Assembly (NCBI GenBank): GCA_020650975.1
Contig: JAIPMN010002415.1
Span: forward strand, 1 to 37,735
Direction of reading: 5' to 3'
DNA: 37,735 nucleotides
DNA from: Apostichopus californicus
Lineage: Eukaryota; Echinodermata; Holothuroidea; Aspidochirotida; Stichopodidae
Every line of letters begins with the position of its first letter. The stretch's first letter is position 1. Below, piece after piece: positions 12,401 to 23,211 of this stretch. The position numbers were made by a program, and so were the translations under genes. The notes under the pieces are model-generated. The model was not told where the DNA came from. It searched no databases and saw only the letters and a program-made list of their open reading frames with translations.

Positions 12401-15400
12401 ACCCAAGTCATGTTCTCCTGTGTATATAAACACGGGATGTTTTTTCACATGAGCAAAACCCAGCTTATGCTATGCTTATGCAAACATTTCATGTTGTACT
12501 AGCATCCTGTTCCAAACAAACTTTGCCAAAAACTGTTCAAATTAGAGAAACATACTGTACAAAGGCAAGCTCCTTTTTAATTTTTATTTGAGCAACAATT
12601 CATAAGTCTTCATCACTACATCTGTAAGTCTTTGACTTACCTGCGGGACATGCCTTGCTAAGACTCCTTTCTCTATAAGCAAATTTGATATATCTTGTTC
12701 TGTTCTGAAGATGAAAAAAGAAAAAAAAACTATAATGAATGTGTCTAGATTACAGCATGTTAATCATTTCTGGACAGACTGAAAGAGATTACCCATTTCC
12801 AATTATACTGTAGCTGAATGTTGTCTTTTCTTCCTTGTAATCATTCATTTACTTACATTAACTAGACAGTTATTATCACAGATTATGTAGTCTTAAAGTG
12901 GTCTAGCACCTGTACAGTGTACATACTTAAGTTGATCTCATTTTGGGCAGTCCGTCAGATAAAGAAGATTCTGTCGATTTTTGCCTACTCTTGCTGTAGC
13001 TTTTTGTACTGTTATTCCACTATTTCTATTCTTTTTTCTAATTTCTCAATCCTGGAAGAAATGCATTCTGTGCAGCTCAAACTGTAACAGATTTATATCT
13101 CTACACAACTTGGGCTGTCAAATACTTAAACTGATCCTGCACGACATCACAGAAATGACATAATCGGCTTATCACATTCCTGATTCTCTCAAGTGATTTT
13201 AAGACATTTTTTGTAATTTTCATCAAAGCACATCTTTGCAGTCTACCAGTTCCCTTCACATAGAACAAAATGAAATCTGAACTCTAGAATATCTCAGTTG
13301 TCAAACTCTTTCTTTTTTTTTTGTTCCACTCTTCATCGTGATCAATGATTCAATGAGAGAGAGAGAGAGTAGAGATGATACCTAAATGAGATCATTTTTA
13401 ATAATTGTCAATAACTTTACGTAGATGATTTTGTCTGTCATTAATCACATCCATTGTTGAGGTTTGCTTACAGGTCTTGTAAGGCACAGCATACTGTAGT
13501 TTGTTGCTTGGTGTCTTCAATACATATCTGCCCCTGACATACTGCATGACTAATAAGTTTATTTCCTGTCCAACAGTTTCATGAACTAACTCTTTAGTCC
13601 ACAGGCTATTACAAACCAATATAATAACTTGAAGTAGGCTATCATGCTTTAATATCATATAGACAAAACTGCAAGTATAGGCCTACGTACTGCAACATCA
13701 ATAGTGGGTTAAACATGTAAGTATATATAACACACGTCTTAATTTACATCACGTAACTGAAATTGAGACTTATTTCTTGCTCTTTACTGGTAATGCTGAC
13801 AGTGCAGTATATATATTTGTAAACAACTGCACTGAATAAACGTACAGCATTAACTACAAAAGTTGCTGCAGTTGAACAAACCTTTTGAGTGGTCACAATC
13901 CCACAGGTTAAAAATAGAAAAAAGAGCATTTGAATGTAGTTTACACTAAATGTATACAAACTTGTGAGATTGCAGCCTTGGACAGTTTCTACTAAAAATA
14001 GATAGAAAACAAGTAATATTTGACCTGTTCATGTGTGCATGTTCCAAATTCTTTATCCGACATGATTTCACTTCCAACTTACCTATTTTCAAGCTCTGCT
14101 ATAAGCCATCGATGTGACATTAGAAGCACTTGGGCTGATCTCTTGTCCACCTATGGGTGTGGAATGAAAAATACTACATCAGGGATGTGCCCAAGATTTC
14201 CTGAGTGCCGGGTATACTGATCGCCATCCTGGGGGAGGTTCTAAGGGGGAGGGGGTGTCCCCCTCCCCTTTGAGAAATTTTTAGATTTTTTAAGGTGCTC
14301 AAAATGCTTGTACTTGTGTAGCTTTTTAAGCACATACACAAGTACTAGTTTTGCTAACAATTTACATTTTTAAATTTTCTTTTAGTGAAATTTTACATAC
14401 CTGGTAAAAGTTATCAGTTTGTTTCAAAGAGATTGGACCGATTGAGAGCCGTAAGTTATGTTTCTCGCATGTGTAACTGATGCATTATTAGTCTGTATGA
14501 TTTTGGCATAGGCTAGGCCCAATTTATGTTGGATATATTGTTAGGAATGTCGGGATGTTAGATGAAAATAGTGCTGGGCGGGGTTCACGATTTTTAAGAC
14601 AGTGCTGGGTGGTAATTTTTAGTGCTGGGCGGGGCCGCCCAGTGCCGCCCAGCGTGGGCACATCCCTGCTGCATGTAAACAAAATATGTTGAAAACGATT
14701 GACATAGACACTCTGAAACAGGTCAATATTTACAGATTGCAAATTATTGAAAAGCCAGTGGTGAACAGCAAACAAAATGGATGTACTTGTGTGTTTGCGT
14801 GTGTGCAAACATAGATAATTTCATAAGGTGCCTTGTACACATAACAGAGGTTTCAAACTTACATAACCGAGGTTTCAAACTTCTTTGTTTAATGACTTCA
14901 CAGTATTACAACACTAGCTGACATGTACAGTATGTACATGCTGTACGTATGTAGAAATTAAAACTGCTATAGATCCTACTGTATATGTCTTTCTGATAGA
15001 GAAGATCACAGAATTGATATAGTGGCCTTACAATCTTAATCTATTATTTTCTCTACAGAAAACCACATTTCCTAATATCTTGAGTACCACCAACACTAAC
15101 CCTTTTAGCTCATGCAGAGAGCAAATACCGAGAGGCTACAAAATCCCACAGTGAGCAAAGGACTTAATGCTACGGTAGCCATTTTAACGTTGGCATTAGA
15201 TCACTGAGCCAACATGAACACTATGAACGTGTACACACACTTAACACATAATGCACATAGTATATATCTACAGCTAATTCGCCTAAGTATGTACTAGTGC
15301 AGAGTCAATAAACAAACAGTGACATCATTTGTTTACTATTTTTCCCTGTCACAAGCTGTCCGGCTGATTTACATGCAACATTTATCGATTGCTAAACGTC

Positions 15401-15945
15401 TTTATTGCCTTATTTGTAAGATGTTGGGACTTTTTAGCATGGGTCCTTTCAGTAACTTTCCTGTTACGGCCTGTTTTAAGAGAGCTGTTGTTTCTTGTTT
15501 TTCAAAAGTTACCAAAAGTCTTGTACAGAAGCTTCCTGTGACATCACAAGAACAAATGCATGGTATGGTAAAAGTGCTGAGGTCAAAGTTAAACAAAAAT
15601 TGCAAGGGCTTTACTTTCATCCTCTTAGCACTCCCAATGAACAGTTACTGACTCTGCATGTCGTGTAACCAGTATTAATGATACAATACAATGTTTAATG
15701 TGACAGAGAGCACGAACCTTGAGTTTTGAGCATAGCTCCTCTACCTGCCTCTGTAGCAAGGTCTTGGCCTCACTAACTGTCAGGCATTTATACTCAAAGT
15801 ATTCAGGATCCGGTTCCCTTTCATCAACCGGTTCCTGGTCTTCCTCCATACACTCGTCGCCATAGTAATCGTTAGGATCAGCATCATCATCGTCGTCGTC
15901 GTCATCACCGCTATAGGTATAATCTTCCTCCAAAGACTCGGCCAT
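3360..15945 (-). CDS. ARIH2: ARIH2-like RBR E3 ubiquitin ligase, 5' part (7 coding exons)
   Basis: Ariadne-2 (TRIAD1) family RING-between-RING E3 ligase. Members take ubiquitin from an E2 such as UBE2L3 and pass it through a RING2 cysteine to substrates, working with neddylated cullin-5. Coding exons on the minus strand: 15945-15718, 14150-14083, 12704-12641, 12180-12030, 10428-10307, 3996-3887, 3477-3360. They join in phase to 861 nt (287 codons). The protein has an acidic Asp-run N-terminus (residues 7-50), RING1 (C130-x2-C133, C147-x-H149-x2-C152-x2-C155, C174-x4-C179) and IBR (C219, C224, C240, C243, C248, C251, H256, C261). The linker after IBR (KCADDSETANYISANTKD) is a hallmark of Ariadne proteins. 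Known ARIH2 proteins are about 490 aa, so RING2 with its catalytic Cys and the C-terminal Ariadne domain should lie left of the window; I found no candidate exon in 1-3359. Start ATG at 15945 has purine at -3 and G at +4. ARIH1 is less likely because the acidic Asp/Glu N-terminus and the KCADDSETANYI linker resemble ARIH2. Confidence 0.92.
3887..3996 (-). CDS. ARIH2: ARIH2 coding exon 6 (IBR, first part)
   Basis: 110-nt exon, acceptor TTTCAG and donor CTG|GTAAGT. It encodes SHYNLRFCPGTDC, then VDCSKCKTSF: the first four zinc ligands of the IBR domain (C-x4-C-x15-C-x2-C). The last codon (TG|T, Cys) is split and provides the fifth ligand. Confidence 0.93.
4347..4590 (+). mobile_element. tRNA-derived SINE, copy 1
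   Basis: The head GGAGTGTTAGCTCAGTGGTT carries an RNA polymerase III A box (TTAGCTCAGTGG), and GATTCGAGTC is a B box. A non-tRNA body follows (ACTTCGGTCAGCTTGTGGCT, then CTTCTTCGTGAGTTC) and ends GGAGGATCTAAAATACAT. The body and order match copy 2 at 25620-25915. The final stretch is a TACA/TATA-rich tail. It lies antisense to ARIH2 within its intron. Confidence 0.9.
4666..4890 (+). CDS. Short unidentified open frame
   Basis: 74 codons within the ARIH2 intron, opposite strand. The right part is charged and lacks low-complexity runs (KVRMEIENENFVDLSFDYTK, GKEFRHYVKVKGADC). I recognise no family, and there is no clear splice or promoter context. It could be a fragment of a mobile element or chance; the call is weak. 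Confidence 0.15.
   Translation: MLCCAYCTKQKLLEGFLQLSPKVRMEIENENFVDLSFDYTKHKSKVKEGKEFRHYVKVKGADCSKPESISRFWK
6395..6439. repeat. Perfect 11-bp inverted repeat
   Basis: CCGGGCAACCA at 6395-6405 and its complement TGGTTGCCCGG at 6429-6439 can form a hairpin with a 23-nt loop. It may be a remnant of a mobile element; nothing else supports a function. Confidence 0.7.
7085..7635. repeat. Compound CA-rich minisatellite
   Basis: Units combine CTGTCTTAAGACACCAGCTA, GGCACCACAGATA, (CA)n and TACAGATACTGTA in variable order. A ~178-bp block recurs (TGTACAGTACTTCTCTGTCT at 7211 and 7389). It is low-complexity and non-coding. Confidence 0.9.
7727..7868. mobile_element. 142-bp insertion flanked by 14-bp direct repeats
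   Basis: TGACAATAAGCTAT occurs at 7713-7726 and again at 7869-7882, bracketing the insert exactly as a target-site duplication would. The insert holds a near-complete inverted repeat: TGTGTAAAAGTAAGTAGGC (7726-7744) and its exact complement at 7793-7811. It then runs to a T-rich right end (TTTTACTTTATTT). Long duplications of this size suggest target-primed insertion, i.e. a short retroposon. The family is not recognised. Confidence 0.7.
10307..10428 (-). CDS. ARIH2: ARIH2 coding exon 5 (RING1 end and linker)
   Basis: 122-nt exon. Two AGs lie 8 bases apart at the acceptor; the upstream TTCAG keeps the frame (DLQCMAIDC), so I chose it. The exon supplies the last RING1 cysteine pair (C-x4-C), then APEEFVLSFL and KKYDKFIFRDYIK, which match the RING1-IBR helices of Ariadne-2. 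Donor AAG|GTAAGC. Confidence 0.9.
10429..12029. other. ARIH2 intron between exons 4 and 5
   Basis: 1.6 kb, AT-rich, with T-runs near 11585-11610. No recognisable genes or elements. Confidence 0.75.
12030..12180 (-). CDS. ARIH2: ARIH2 coding exon 4 (RING1)
   Basis: 151-nt exon, acceptor TTTCAG and donor CAG|GTGAGC. It holds most of RING1: the C-x2-C knuckle (CSVC), then LLCSHFFCKDCW with the C-x-H-x2-C-x2-C ligands, the E2-binding surface of the family. It ends after the first base of a codon completed by exon 5 as Asp. Confidence 0.93.
12641..12704 (-). CDS. ARIH2: ARIH2 coding exon 3
   Basis: 64-nt exon, acceptor CTTCAG and donor CAG|GTAAGT. It encodes (R)TEQDISNLLIEKGVLARHVPQ, the linker ahead of RING1. 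Phase is continuous with exons 2 and 4, which is the main support for so short an exon. Confidence 0.83.
12705..14082. other. ARIH2 intron between exons 2 and 3
   Basis: 1.4 kb with a short (GA)n run near 13354-13368 and T-runs near 13310. Nothing else is seen. Confidence 0.75.
14083..14150 (-). CDS. ARIH2: ARIH2 coding exon 2
   Basis: 68-nt exon between acceptor ATAG (14152-14151) and donor AG|GTAAGT. It encodes VDKRSAQVLLMSHRWLIAEL plus three residues, matching the family helix in which a W precedes the LIAELE-type segment. It enters in phase 0 and leaves after two bases of an Arg codon. Confidence 0.88.
14180..14668. mobile_element. 489-bp terminal-inverted-repeat element (hAT-like MITE)
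   Basis: CAGGGATGTGCCCA at 14180-14193 and its exact complement TGGGCACATCCCTG at 14655-14668. The inside has C/G runs near both ends (GGGGGTGTCCCCC, GGGCGGGGCCGCCC) and an AT-rich middle. There is no transposase frame. A clear 8-bp target duplication is not visible; flanks share only an imperfect CTACAT/CTGCAT. It lies between ARIH2 exons 1 and 2, 30 bp upstream of exon 2 in transcript sense. Confidence 0.8.
14669..15717. other. Rest of ARIH2 intron 1
   Basis: About 1 kb between the 489-bp element and exon 1. Contains a duplicated GAGGTTTCAAACTT (14848 and 14869). An open frame at 15319-15651 (plus) overlaps nothing recognisable. Confidence 0.7.
15718..15945 (-). CDS. ARIH2: ARIH2 coding exon 1 (acidic N-terminus)
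   Basis: The ATG at 15945-15943 opens 76 codons with a run of eight aspartates (GAC/GAT repeats). It ends at LCSKLK with donor AAG|GTTCGT, phase 0. The open frame continues upstream to 16104, but that part has no family resemblance. A pyrimidine-rich stretch with AG just before 15970 may mark the border of a 5'UTR exon. The reading frame past 15718 is intron. Confidence 0.9.
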
Positions 15946-18421
15946 CACCTCTCCCGTCGTCGGGGGGGACCTACGAAAACGACCACAGCTCCAAAAATCA
16001 AGACAATATTTCACTTTTGAAAGAAATGACTGAGCTAAGACTTTTGCAGGTTGACCCTTGAGCAATATGGATTGGTTGCTGTCACAATGGTTTTGATGAG
16101 TCATGCAAAATGTGATAGTGGTTGCCTTAAATTCATGCTGAAACCTGACTGCCCTAATGTAGATTATAGTACTATCAAAAAGGGTACAAAAGGGTGAAAG
16201 AGCAGCAGCCTAAAAATAGAAACTTAACTCTTACAGGTCGTTAAACACTCGACGACGACTGTAGATCCATTGTGACTCTCTTTATGTGACTCATGAAGAA
16301 CCATTGAGGTACAACAGGATACAAATGTTTTCAATACTATACAATACTCCCAGTGTTTTTTTACAGTTCTCAATAGTTCAATATGTTTATTGTTACAGAC
16401 AGACATCTACAGACATCTTGTCACCAATTTCTGCAGTGCTATTTCAAGCTCAATCAGTTTGCAATCAGCTCAGTTTGCAGATAACATACGGGGACTGTTC
16501 TAATGTTGTGTATTTAAATACAGTAGCCGGGTTGTTGCCCTATGAGATATATGATATCAATACGGTATATCAGAATGTTTCTTCTGCCCCCACAAATGAT
16601 TTCGCGATATACTGTCTTTTGTACGACAAGCCACACCCATTAAAACCCAGCAAAGTTCAGTCGCAATGAGCTGTGCTTGACCACATTCCCATCAAACCTT
16701 CACTGCTACGGGTTGGGAAGTAATTTTTTTTGTTAACCTCAAAAGAAAAATTTCATATTGTTGTCAACAATATCTGTGATTCATGGTGTAGTTCACTATA
16801 AAATAACTCTGACTTTATTTGTAAAATGCTTGTTTTGGGTCTGCCATTGTCACAAAAGTATTGTTAGGCTGGTGTATCAAACAATATCAGCCCGTGCAAT
16901 ATATTCATATATATCCATGTACATACATTGTTGACATCGCAATATCGCAACAGCCCCTTTGTGCATCATATCAAAAGACTTTAATTTAAGAGTGCAGGTT
17001 GTGTTTCCATACTTCAGAGTTTTAAATTTACAATTGTACATAATGATAACGTGGTTTTCTGTGACAAATATAATCTGCAGTTCATATCATTCTAAGAAAT
17101 CTTATCAAGAAGGGATATCCCTTAAACTTCACATCACCCATAACGTACATGGTATTTATTTGTTCTTGACAATTTAATCACAAACGGGTACACAGACCTT
17201 TATTAGATATCCTACTGATAATAATCTTGCAGCCTGGGCTTTCACAAGAATTTTTCAGTTTACTGTTGAACTGTTTCCTAAATTAGATTCAATGTTATAC
17301 AACAACTTTGTACTTTGACCTGTGGGGCAGGAATTGTGAATACTGGGATTAATGGCATACAGAATTCCTTGAAACTTTACCAGGTAACAATGTGTAAAGG
17401 TATACCAAGTTTGTCTGCCGAGCCATTAGTTACAAAATATTAAATAAATAAGTTATTGGAGTATAAGAGTAAGGCACAAATCAAGGAGATGAGTGAAGTA
17501 CAGTAACGTACAGTAATGCACAATGTACAACAGTAACATGTACAGTAATGTACAATGGTGAATATCTTTCATGAAAGATAGGATTCAACTACTGTACTGT
17601 AGACTAGTCGATCAACCTAGCTGCAATGGATAAGAAACAAAGTGGCAATCTTTATTACCAACTTGGGTAGAATCACAAATTCACAACACCATAATCCAGT
17701 ACAGCTTGGCATATTACAGGGTACTGTACTGTACATGTGATCAGATGGAAATTTAAAGATCATAGTCATTTTGTAAGAACTAAATTTGTTTTTTTGGTTC
17801 CAGTTTGGAGGTTACATTCAAGCTTACATTGATCAGCTAGAATCGCATGGTTTATATGTAACCATGCTTCAGCCATCTGTGCTGGAGTTCTCCAAAAGAT
17901 TATGCATGTACCTTGGTGATTTCCTCTTTATTATTTAACATAAGCCCACCTTTCCAGGGAATATTTTGGGGGAGTTTCTCTTTGGCAAGAAAAACACTGA
18001 TCACCTGCAATCAGAAATTAGATGCAAATCTAGATTTACTTCCTTTCTTACATTTCTTTCTGTTAGCTGTTACAGGTAAGGTACAGTACTATAAGTCGAT
18101 TGTCATTTCTATTTACACACCCTCTCTTTGCAACTTTCAACCCTCACTCCACCCTCCTCCCCCCCCCAGTCCCCCCACCCAAACAATCAAAATTAATGTA
18201 GATATTAGCTCAATCTTTTGTCTGATATAAATCTAATTAATGAATAGCCTAGAATGCCTTCGAATTCACTATTTTATGTCAATTATTTTCCTGGGAAGAT
18301 CCCTTACCCTCCCCCAACCCCCCCCCCCTACACTAGAGTTGGCTTCAACAACCTCAGGGCCAGACCCCTCCAAGTATTAAAATACAAGGCGTAGCATACT
18401 AACACTACAACAAGTAACAGG

Positions 18422-18580
18422 CCAAGATTACGATGCAGCAATAGTCAGACTAGTGAGAGTACAGCCTATGCAGGCCAGGCTATTTAGTTGATTTATATCA
18501 CATCTTATTAGCCCAGGCCTAGGCTACCCCAAAACTGTAAGTTGCAGTCTAACGTAAACATTGCGAATGGGAAGTTCAAA
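18422..18580 (+). repeat. Upstream copy of a ~160-bp direct duplication
   Basis: Starts CCAAGATTACGATGCAGCAA, contains CAGACTAGTGAGAGTACAGC, and ends in a 66-bp block (18515-18580, beginning AGGCCTAGGCTACCCC) that is identical to 19468-19533. The offset is 953 bp. The first part is diverged with small indels. Confidence 0.9.
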
Positions 18581-19042
18581 GTATACTTAAAATTTCCTTG
18601 AATATGCATTTTGTTCTTGTATACAATACACCACACTTAGAACACTTACAACTCACAGACTATGATCAGGTGAATGTATGCAAGCGTGCCATGCTACTTC
18701 ACCCGATGATCAGGTATATAGCCATAAATTTCCAATAAGTGGGTAAAATAATTCATCAAAGTGTCACAAAATACAATATTTTCTGTCACCTTTTTTCATT
18801 GTGGCAATTTTGGCCATTTTTGTTGAGGCTTGGTAGGCTAACATTGCGAATAATAAAGCTACAAATTGCCTTACAAAACACAGCAACTACAGTGTTTATC
18901 AGTACTGGTATGTATGTGTAACACTGCGTGAAGTAAGGGGACAAGCGAAGCATACACCACCATACTAAGTACACTACAGTACTTTAGTCTAAGGCCTTGT
19001 CATAACTAATACTAGGAGTAGTACTACTACTAGTAGCATGGG

Positions 19043-19246
19043 CACTTCGAAGTTCGGACACCTAAGATTTAAACACCCCAAAACTATAACTTCCTTTTAG
19101 AGACAAATATGTAAGTACTTGCTAGCACACAGGTTATTTTGGAGAGAAAATAACTGTAGCTTCGTAGTTTTTCGTGAAATTGGCCCTTGCTGTAGGTTAT
19201 CAGGGTGAAATCGTGCATTTCTTAGGGGTGTCCGAACTTCGCAGTG
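19043..19246. mobile_element. 204-bp inverted-repeat element (MITE-like)
   Basis: CACTTCGAAGTTCGGACACC (19043-19062) pairs at 19 of 20 positions with the complement of 19227-19246. An extra copy of TTCCGAACTTCGCA follows the right end (19246-19260). There is no coding capacity. Target duplication is not obvious. Confidence 0.7.
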
Positions 19247-19356
19247 TTCCGAACTTCGCAATACTGACTAGACTATACATTTAATGATTTAGTAGAAGAC
19301 TGCCTTTATCCAGACAACAGTATTTTTTTAATTCAAGGCTTAGCATAATCACAGAG

Positions 19357-19533
19357 GCCGATATTACGACGCAGTAATAAACAGACTAGTGAGAGTACAG
19401 CCTGTGCAGGCCTGGCTATGTACTAATTGACTTATCCTTCATCTTAGCACAGTACTCTTCTTAGCCTAGGCCTAGGCTACCCCAAAACTGTAAGTTGCAG
19501 TCTAACGTAAACATTGCGAATGGGAAGTTCAAA
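19357..19533 (+). repeat. Downstream copy of the ~160-bp direct duplication
   Basis: Partner of 18422-18580 in the same orientation. The last 66 bp (19468-19533) are identical and the earlier part is about 80% similar by eye. A small inverted-repeat element lies between the copies. Confidence 0.9.
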
Positions 19534-20734
19534 AGTGTTTCGTGGCTAAGGCAAGTTTTTCAGTAAAAGGAATCCTAAATACTGTCATACAACTTACCTA
19601 TTAAGGAAAGCGAGATACGTAGCTGGTCCCTAAATTCAAGGCCGAGTTTTTGCTTTCAACTATCTGATTCGTCTACTGCATTCACCTTCACTGGCAGTGT
19701 CACTGTCAAGGGCTAGGGGAAGACGGCAATGTTATGACAATTACTGTATAGAGGATTGTGATCGATTCTGTTACAACTGCACAATACATGCAGAAGTACG
19801 TATGTACATAATGTCCTTGCAAATACACAAGACTGAGAAGTATGGCTTTACGTAGGAGCAAAGTTCGGCAATTTCACATAGCGCCATCTCTTTTGGGAAA
19901 ATGTCTGCAACCCACTGGTGACTTCCACGCTAATTTATGTCATTGCTTGCGGCGACTAAGGCGTTAGATGTTTGATAAACCAGGGAGTTGTTATGGAACT
20001 CCCTGGCCGATAAACTAAGTTTAGTACAAAAATATAGAAAGAGAGATGCAGCTAAAAAACAAAATCGCTTTTATACCCTTTTCACGACTTTCAGTATGAC
20101 AACTGATTCGGGAAAACAAAATCCATTCATTTCAAGCCCTCTGAAAAAGTTCCATCGAAATCCCCGAACAACATTAATATTGTAAACTTCAAAAGTAGCC
20201 TATATCCGGCCTGCACTAAAACTACTTTATGAGGCTGCATGGTGTACTTTTCGGATTATAATATCCAGACACTAGACATCAGACTGATAAATAAAATCAA
20301 ATAAACTAGCTGTATCAGACGTTTTCCCGTGAATATTGTCTAAACGAGATTATGTACCATCATGTGTGACTGGTATACATGGGCTCTCGATGCGCCGAAC
20401 CACGATACTATATGATCATGATAGCGAACTTTGGCACCGGTTCCATGACTTTTCTTGGGTCTGTGGTTCGGATACCGAGCAACAAAACGAGTCCTTCGTG
20501 GCTTTGATTAGTTTCATAGTCAGTTTTTTTGTTTATTACCATTGCTTTATTCCAGTCAGTGGGTACTCAACTCAACACGAGTAGCTTTAAGCCAGGGGTA
20601 GGGCTAGATGAAAATTGCCTTCTCAGAACGAGCACGAGTACAAATCTGACATCTCTCCAACAATTCATCAGAGTAAAAGTAACCATTGTTGTAAAGAAGT
20701 CCTACAAATAATACCAGTTAGTAACATCCTCAAG

Positions 20735-21023
20735 CAGAGGCGCAACCACGTATTCGTGTAGGTAACCACACCCCCCCCCCCCGCCCAGAATAAAGGCGAC
20801 CACCCCCATCCGAAGACAGAATATTACACACAAAAATCATAGTGCACAGTACATTGTTTCAAAAATTGCAAAATTTAGCACATTTTGCATCTAATCAACC
20901 TCCATTTTATTAGACGTTCTCACAGGGGGAATGGAGATCCCTCCCCTGGACCACATAACATCTTAGCCCCTCCCTCTCCACGCCCCCTCCCCCAATGAAT
21001 GAAAAGTGGTGATTGCGCTCCTG
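20735..21023. mobile_element. 289-bp terminal-inverted-repeat element (hAT-like)
   Basis: The left end CAGAGGCGCAACCAC is near-complementary to the right end GTGGTGATTGCGCTCCTG (one 3-base slip). Flanks are TCCTCAAG on the left and TCCTCCGT on the right, sharing TCCTC where an 8-bp duplication is expected. The inside is C-rich (a run of 14 C with one break) and non-coding. Confidence 0.65.
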
Positions 21024-22168
21024 TCCTCCGTTAAGTGATGTTGAGGAAGGATTCATCTACATCTACATCGGTACTCTGCAATAGACTGGTGTCCATCTCG
21101 CAAAGGATGATTAGTGACATCACCAAGTCATGTGTTGCATATTAAATCTCTGCTAAGTACCTAGATGTTTTCACTTTGAAATTGTCAGCAGACGTTATAG
21201 AAATCAATTCGGAGGCAAAGAGCTATTTCAACACCGTGCATTCGATTAATTTCACACTATTATATGCAACTTACTGCGAAGTTGCTTGAAAACAAAAGCA
21301 AATGCATACACTGATACAGACCAGTGCAGTAAAATACAATTAGGTAAATATACATTGTTGTTTTAATAAACAATGACAGACACAATATATATATAGTGTA
21401 ATATCGCGAATATTCAAAAATAAAATATCTATTACGGACGCGTAGTCAAGCCATCACATTGAAAACGTAGACACATCGGTAAAACGTTAAAAGATTGAAA
21501 TTTACCGTTCTGAGGAGATATAAAAAGCAATCGTGCATTGATGAATAATACAAATATGGTAAGTTTCCGTTTCATTTGGCTATGCTAGGATGTATAATGC
21601 AGAACTGGAATTGTTGCTAGTTTTGCAAAGATGGAACCAATTAAGAGCGTGAATCTGCCATTTCCTATCATTTTGCCGCTTTCTGAAGATGATATTTAAA
21701 ATGATCAAATGCAATATCAATTTTGTGATGGCTGTTAAAATGTATTGCAAACAGCAAGTTTTAAAATTTTACCGTTTTTATTTTTTTCTACGGTTTACCG
21801 TGTTTGTAAATTATCGATATGTCCTTTCTACGCTCCCGTATCAAACCCGTTGTTGGGGACTTCCCACAGTTTCAAGTTGCTTGTGATCGCGCACGAGCTG
21901 AAGAAAGAAACCCAGATTATACCTTATAAGGCTCACTCAACATGTTATCGTGTTGTTCTTTAATGTGATAATGTTGATCATATGCAACAACGGTATTGAA
22001 ATATCGTCATCCTGAAAAACCCTTCTTCAGAGCAAAAACACTGGTAAGTTATTGAAAGTTGAGACAGGTTGTGCAGATATTTTAGCTGCCTGCACAGCAG
22101 ATGGTTAGCGTACCACTTGCACGAAACTTAATTTCAAGACCGGACGAACGTAGATTATTCACCTGGTA

Positions 22169-23211
22169 CAGGGGCGTCAATCCCAATCGAAAAATGGGGC
22201 GGGGGTGGGTAATGGGGCATAAATGACTGAACTTGGGTAAAACTGAAGAAGCGTGTTCGTAGCCAAACTGCGATCGCCTTGGCGCAAAGCCTTGATTGGA
22301 TGGGGTCCAGATGCGTACCCCAGTGAGGTCAAGGGGGCTGACTCACATCTAGCCTTCTAGGATTCTTCAAGTTTGCTTCTGTTTGGTCTCTGAATTGATC
22401 TGTAAGTCATAAATGTATATTTTAACAAAATTCACCTCTGACATGTGATTGGACTTAAATTAAGAAAGACTTATCTATTTAACATCCTGGTGTAACTTAG
22501 CCTAGGGCCTTATAATTATTATTCAAACTGATACTTAAACCTACATGGAAATATTCTTAAACTTTGCACACAAGAATAAAATCATCTTGTAGTACAAATG
22601 TCCACAACATGCACACATATGTTATCATAAGTACATTTAAAAAGCAGTTGGATACATTCACTGGACAAATTGGGTACAGCACCAGGCACATTCACTTTAT
22701 TGGAAGCATAATATCCTATAAAATAATCAATACTTCTGGGCTGTAGTCTGGGTAGAATATCTAGGAGGCAATTGAGGAACATGGAAAACATTATGCATAG
22801 TCCAAACGTTACAGTACATAGTGATACTTTTGATGTGTGTGTATACCAGGACCTTTATAAGGAATTTTTAGTGGGTGGGCCATTGCCTAAAAAGAACCAT
22901 CATGACGCTATCTAAGCAGAGAACCACCATCGGTTAGTGCATGGCAGAGCATGAAAATTTTTGCCAGACATGCCTCCCAGATTGCTGGAACTGGTAATTC
23001 CCAGGCCTTGTAAGTTGCATCTAAACATTCTTTATTTTGAGATCTCAAGTGTTTGAAATCAGAAGAATAAAAAGTAAATAAGAAAAAAAATTATTTGGTA
23101 AAATCACTTTTAGGGGAATTACAGGACCTTGGGTTACTTTATAAAACTCTGTCCCCCACCCTTCAGAAAGTGGGGGACATGTCCCCCCTCCCACCATGAT
23201 TGATGCCCCTG
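22169..23211. mobile_element. 1043-bp non-autonomous hAT-like transposon with 8-bp TSD
   Basis: The left end CAGGGGCGTCAATC and right end GATTGATGCCCCTG form terminal inverted repeats with one mismatch. They are flanked by a perfect 8-bp target duplication ACCTGGTA (22161-22168 and 23212-23219). An 8-bp duplication with CAGGG-type ends is the hAT pattern. There is no transposase frame, so it depended on another element. The right end is 266 bp from the MOV10L1 start codon. Confidence 0.88.

Noticed and set aside
15319..15651. 110-codon plus-strand frame antisense within ARIH2 intron 1
   Set aside because: No recognised family. The opposite strand is also open over much of the same region, and no promoter or splice context was found.
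21519..21565. TATA box (TATAAAAAG) followed by a donor-like ATGGTAAGT as a first exon of MOV10L1
   Set aside because: A start about 30 bp after the TATA would leave an exon of only ~10 nt. There is no other support.
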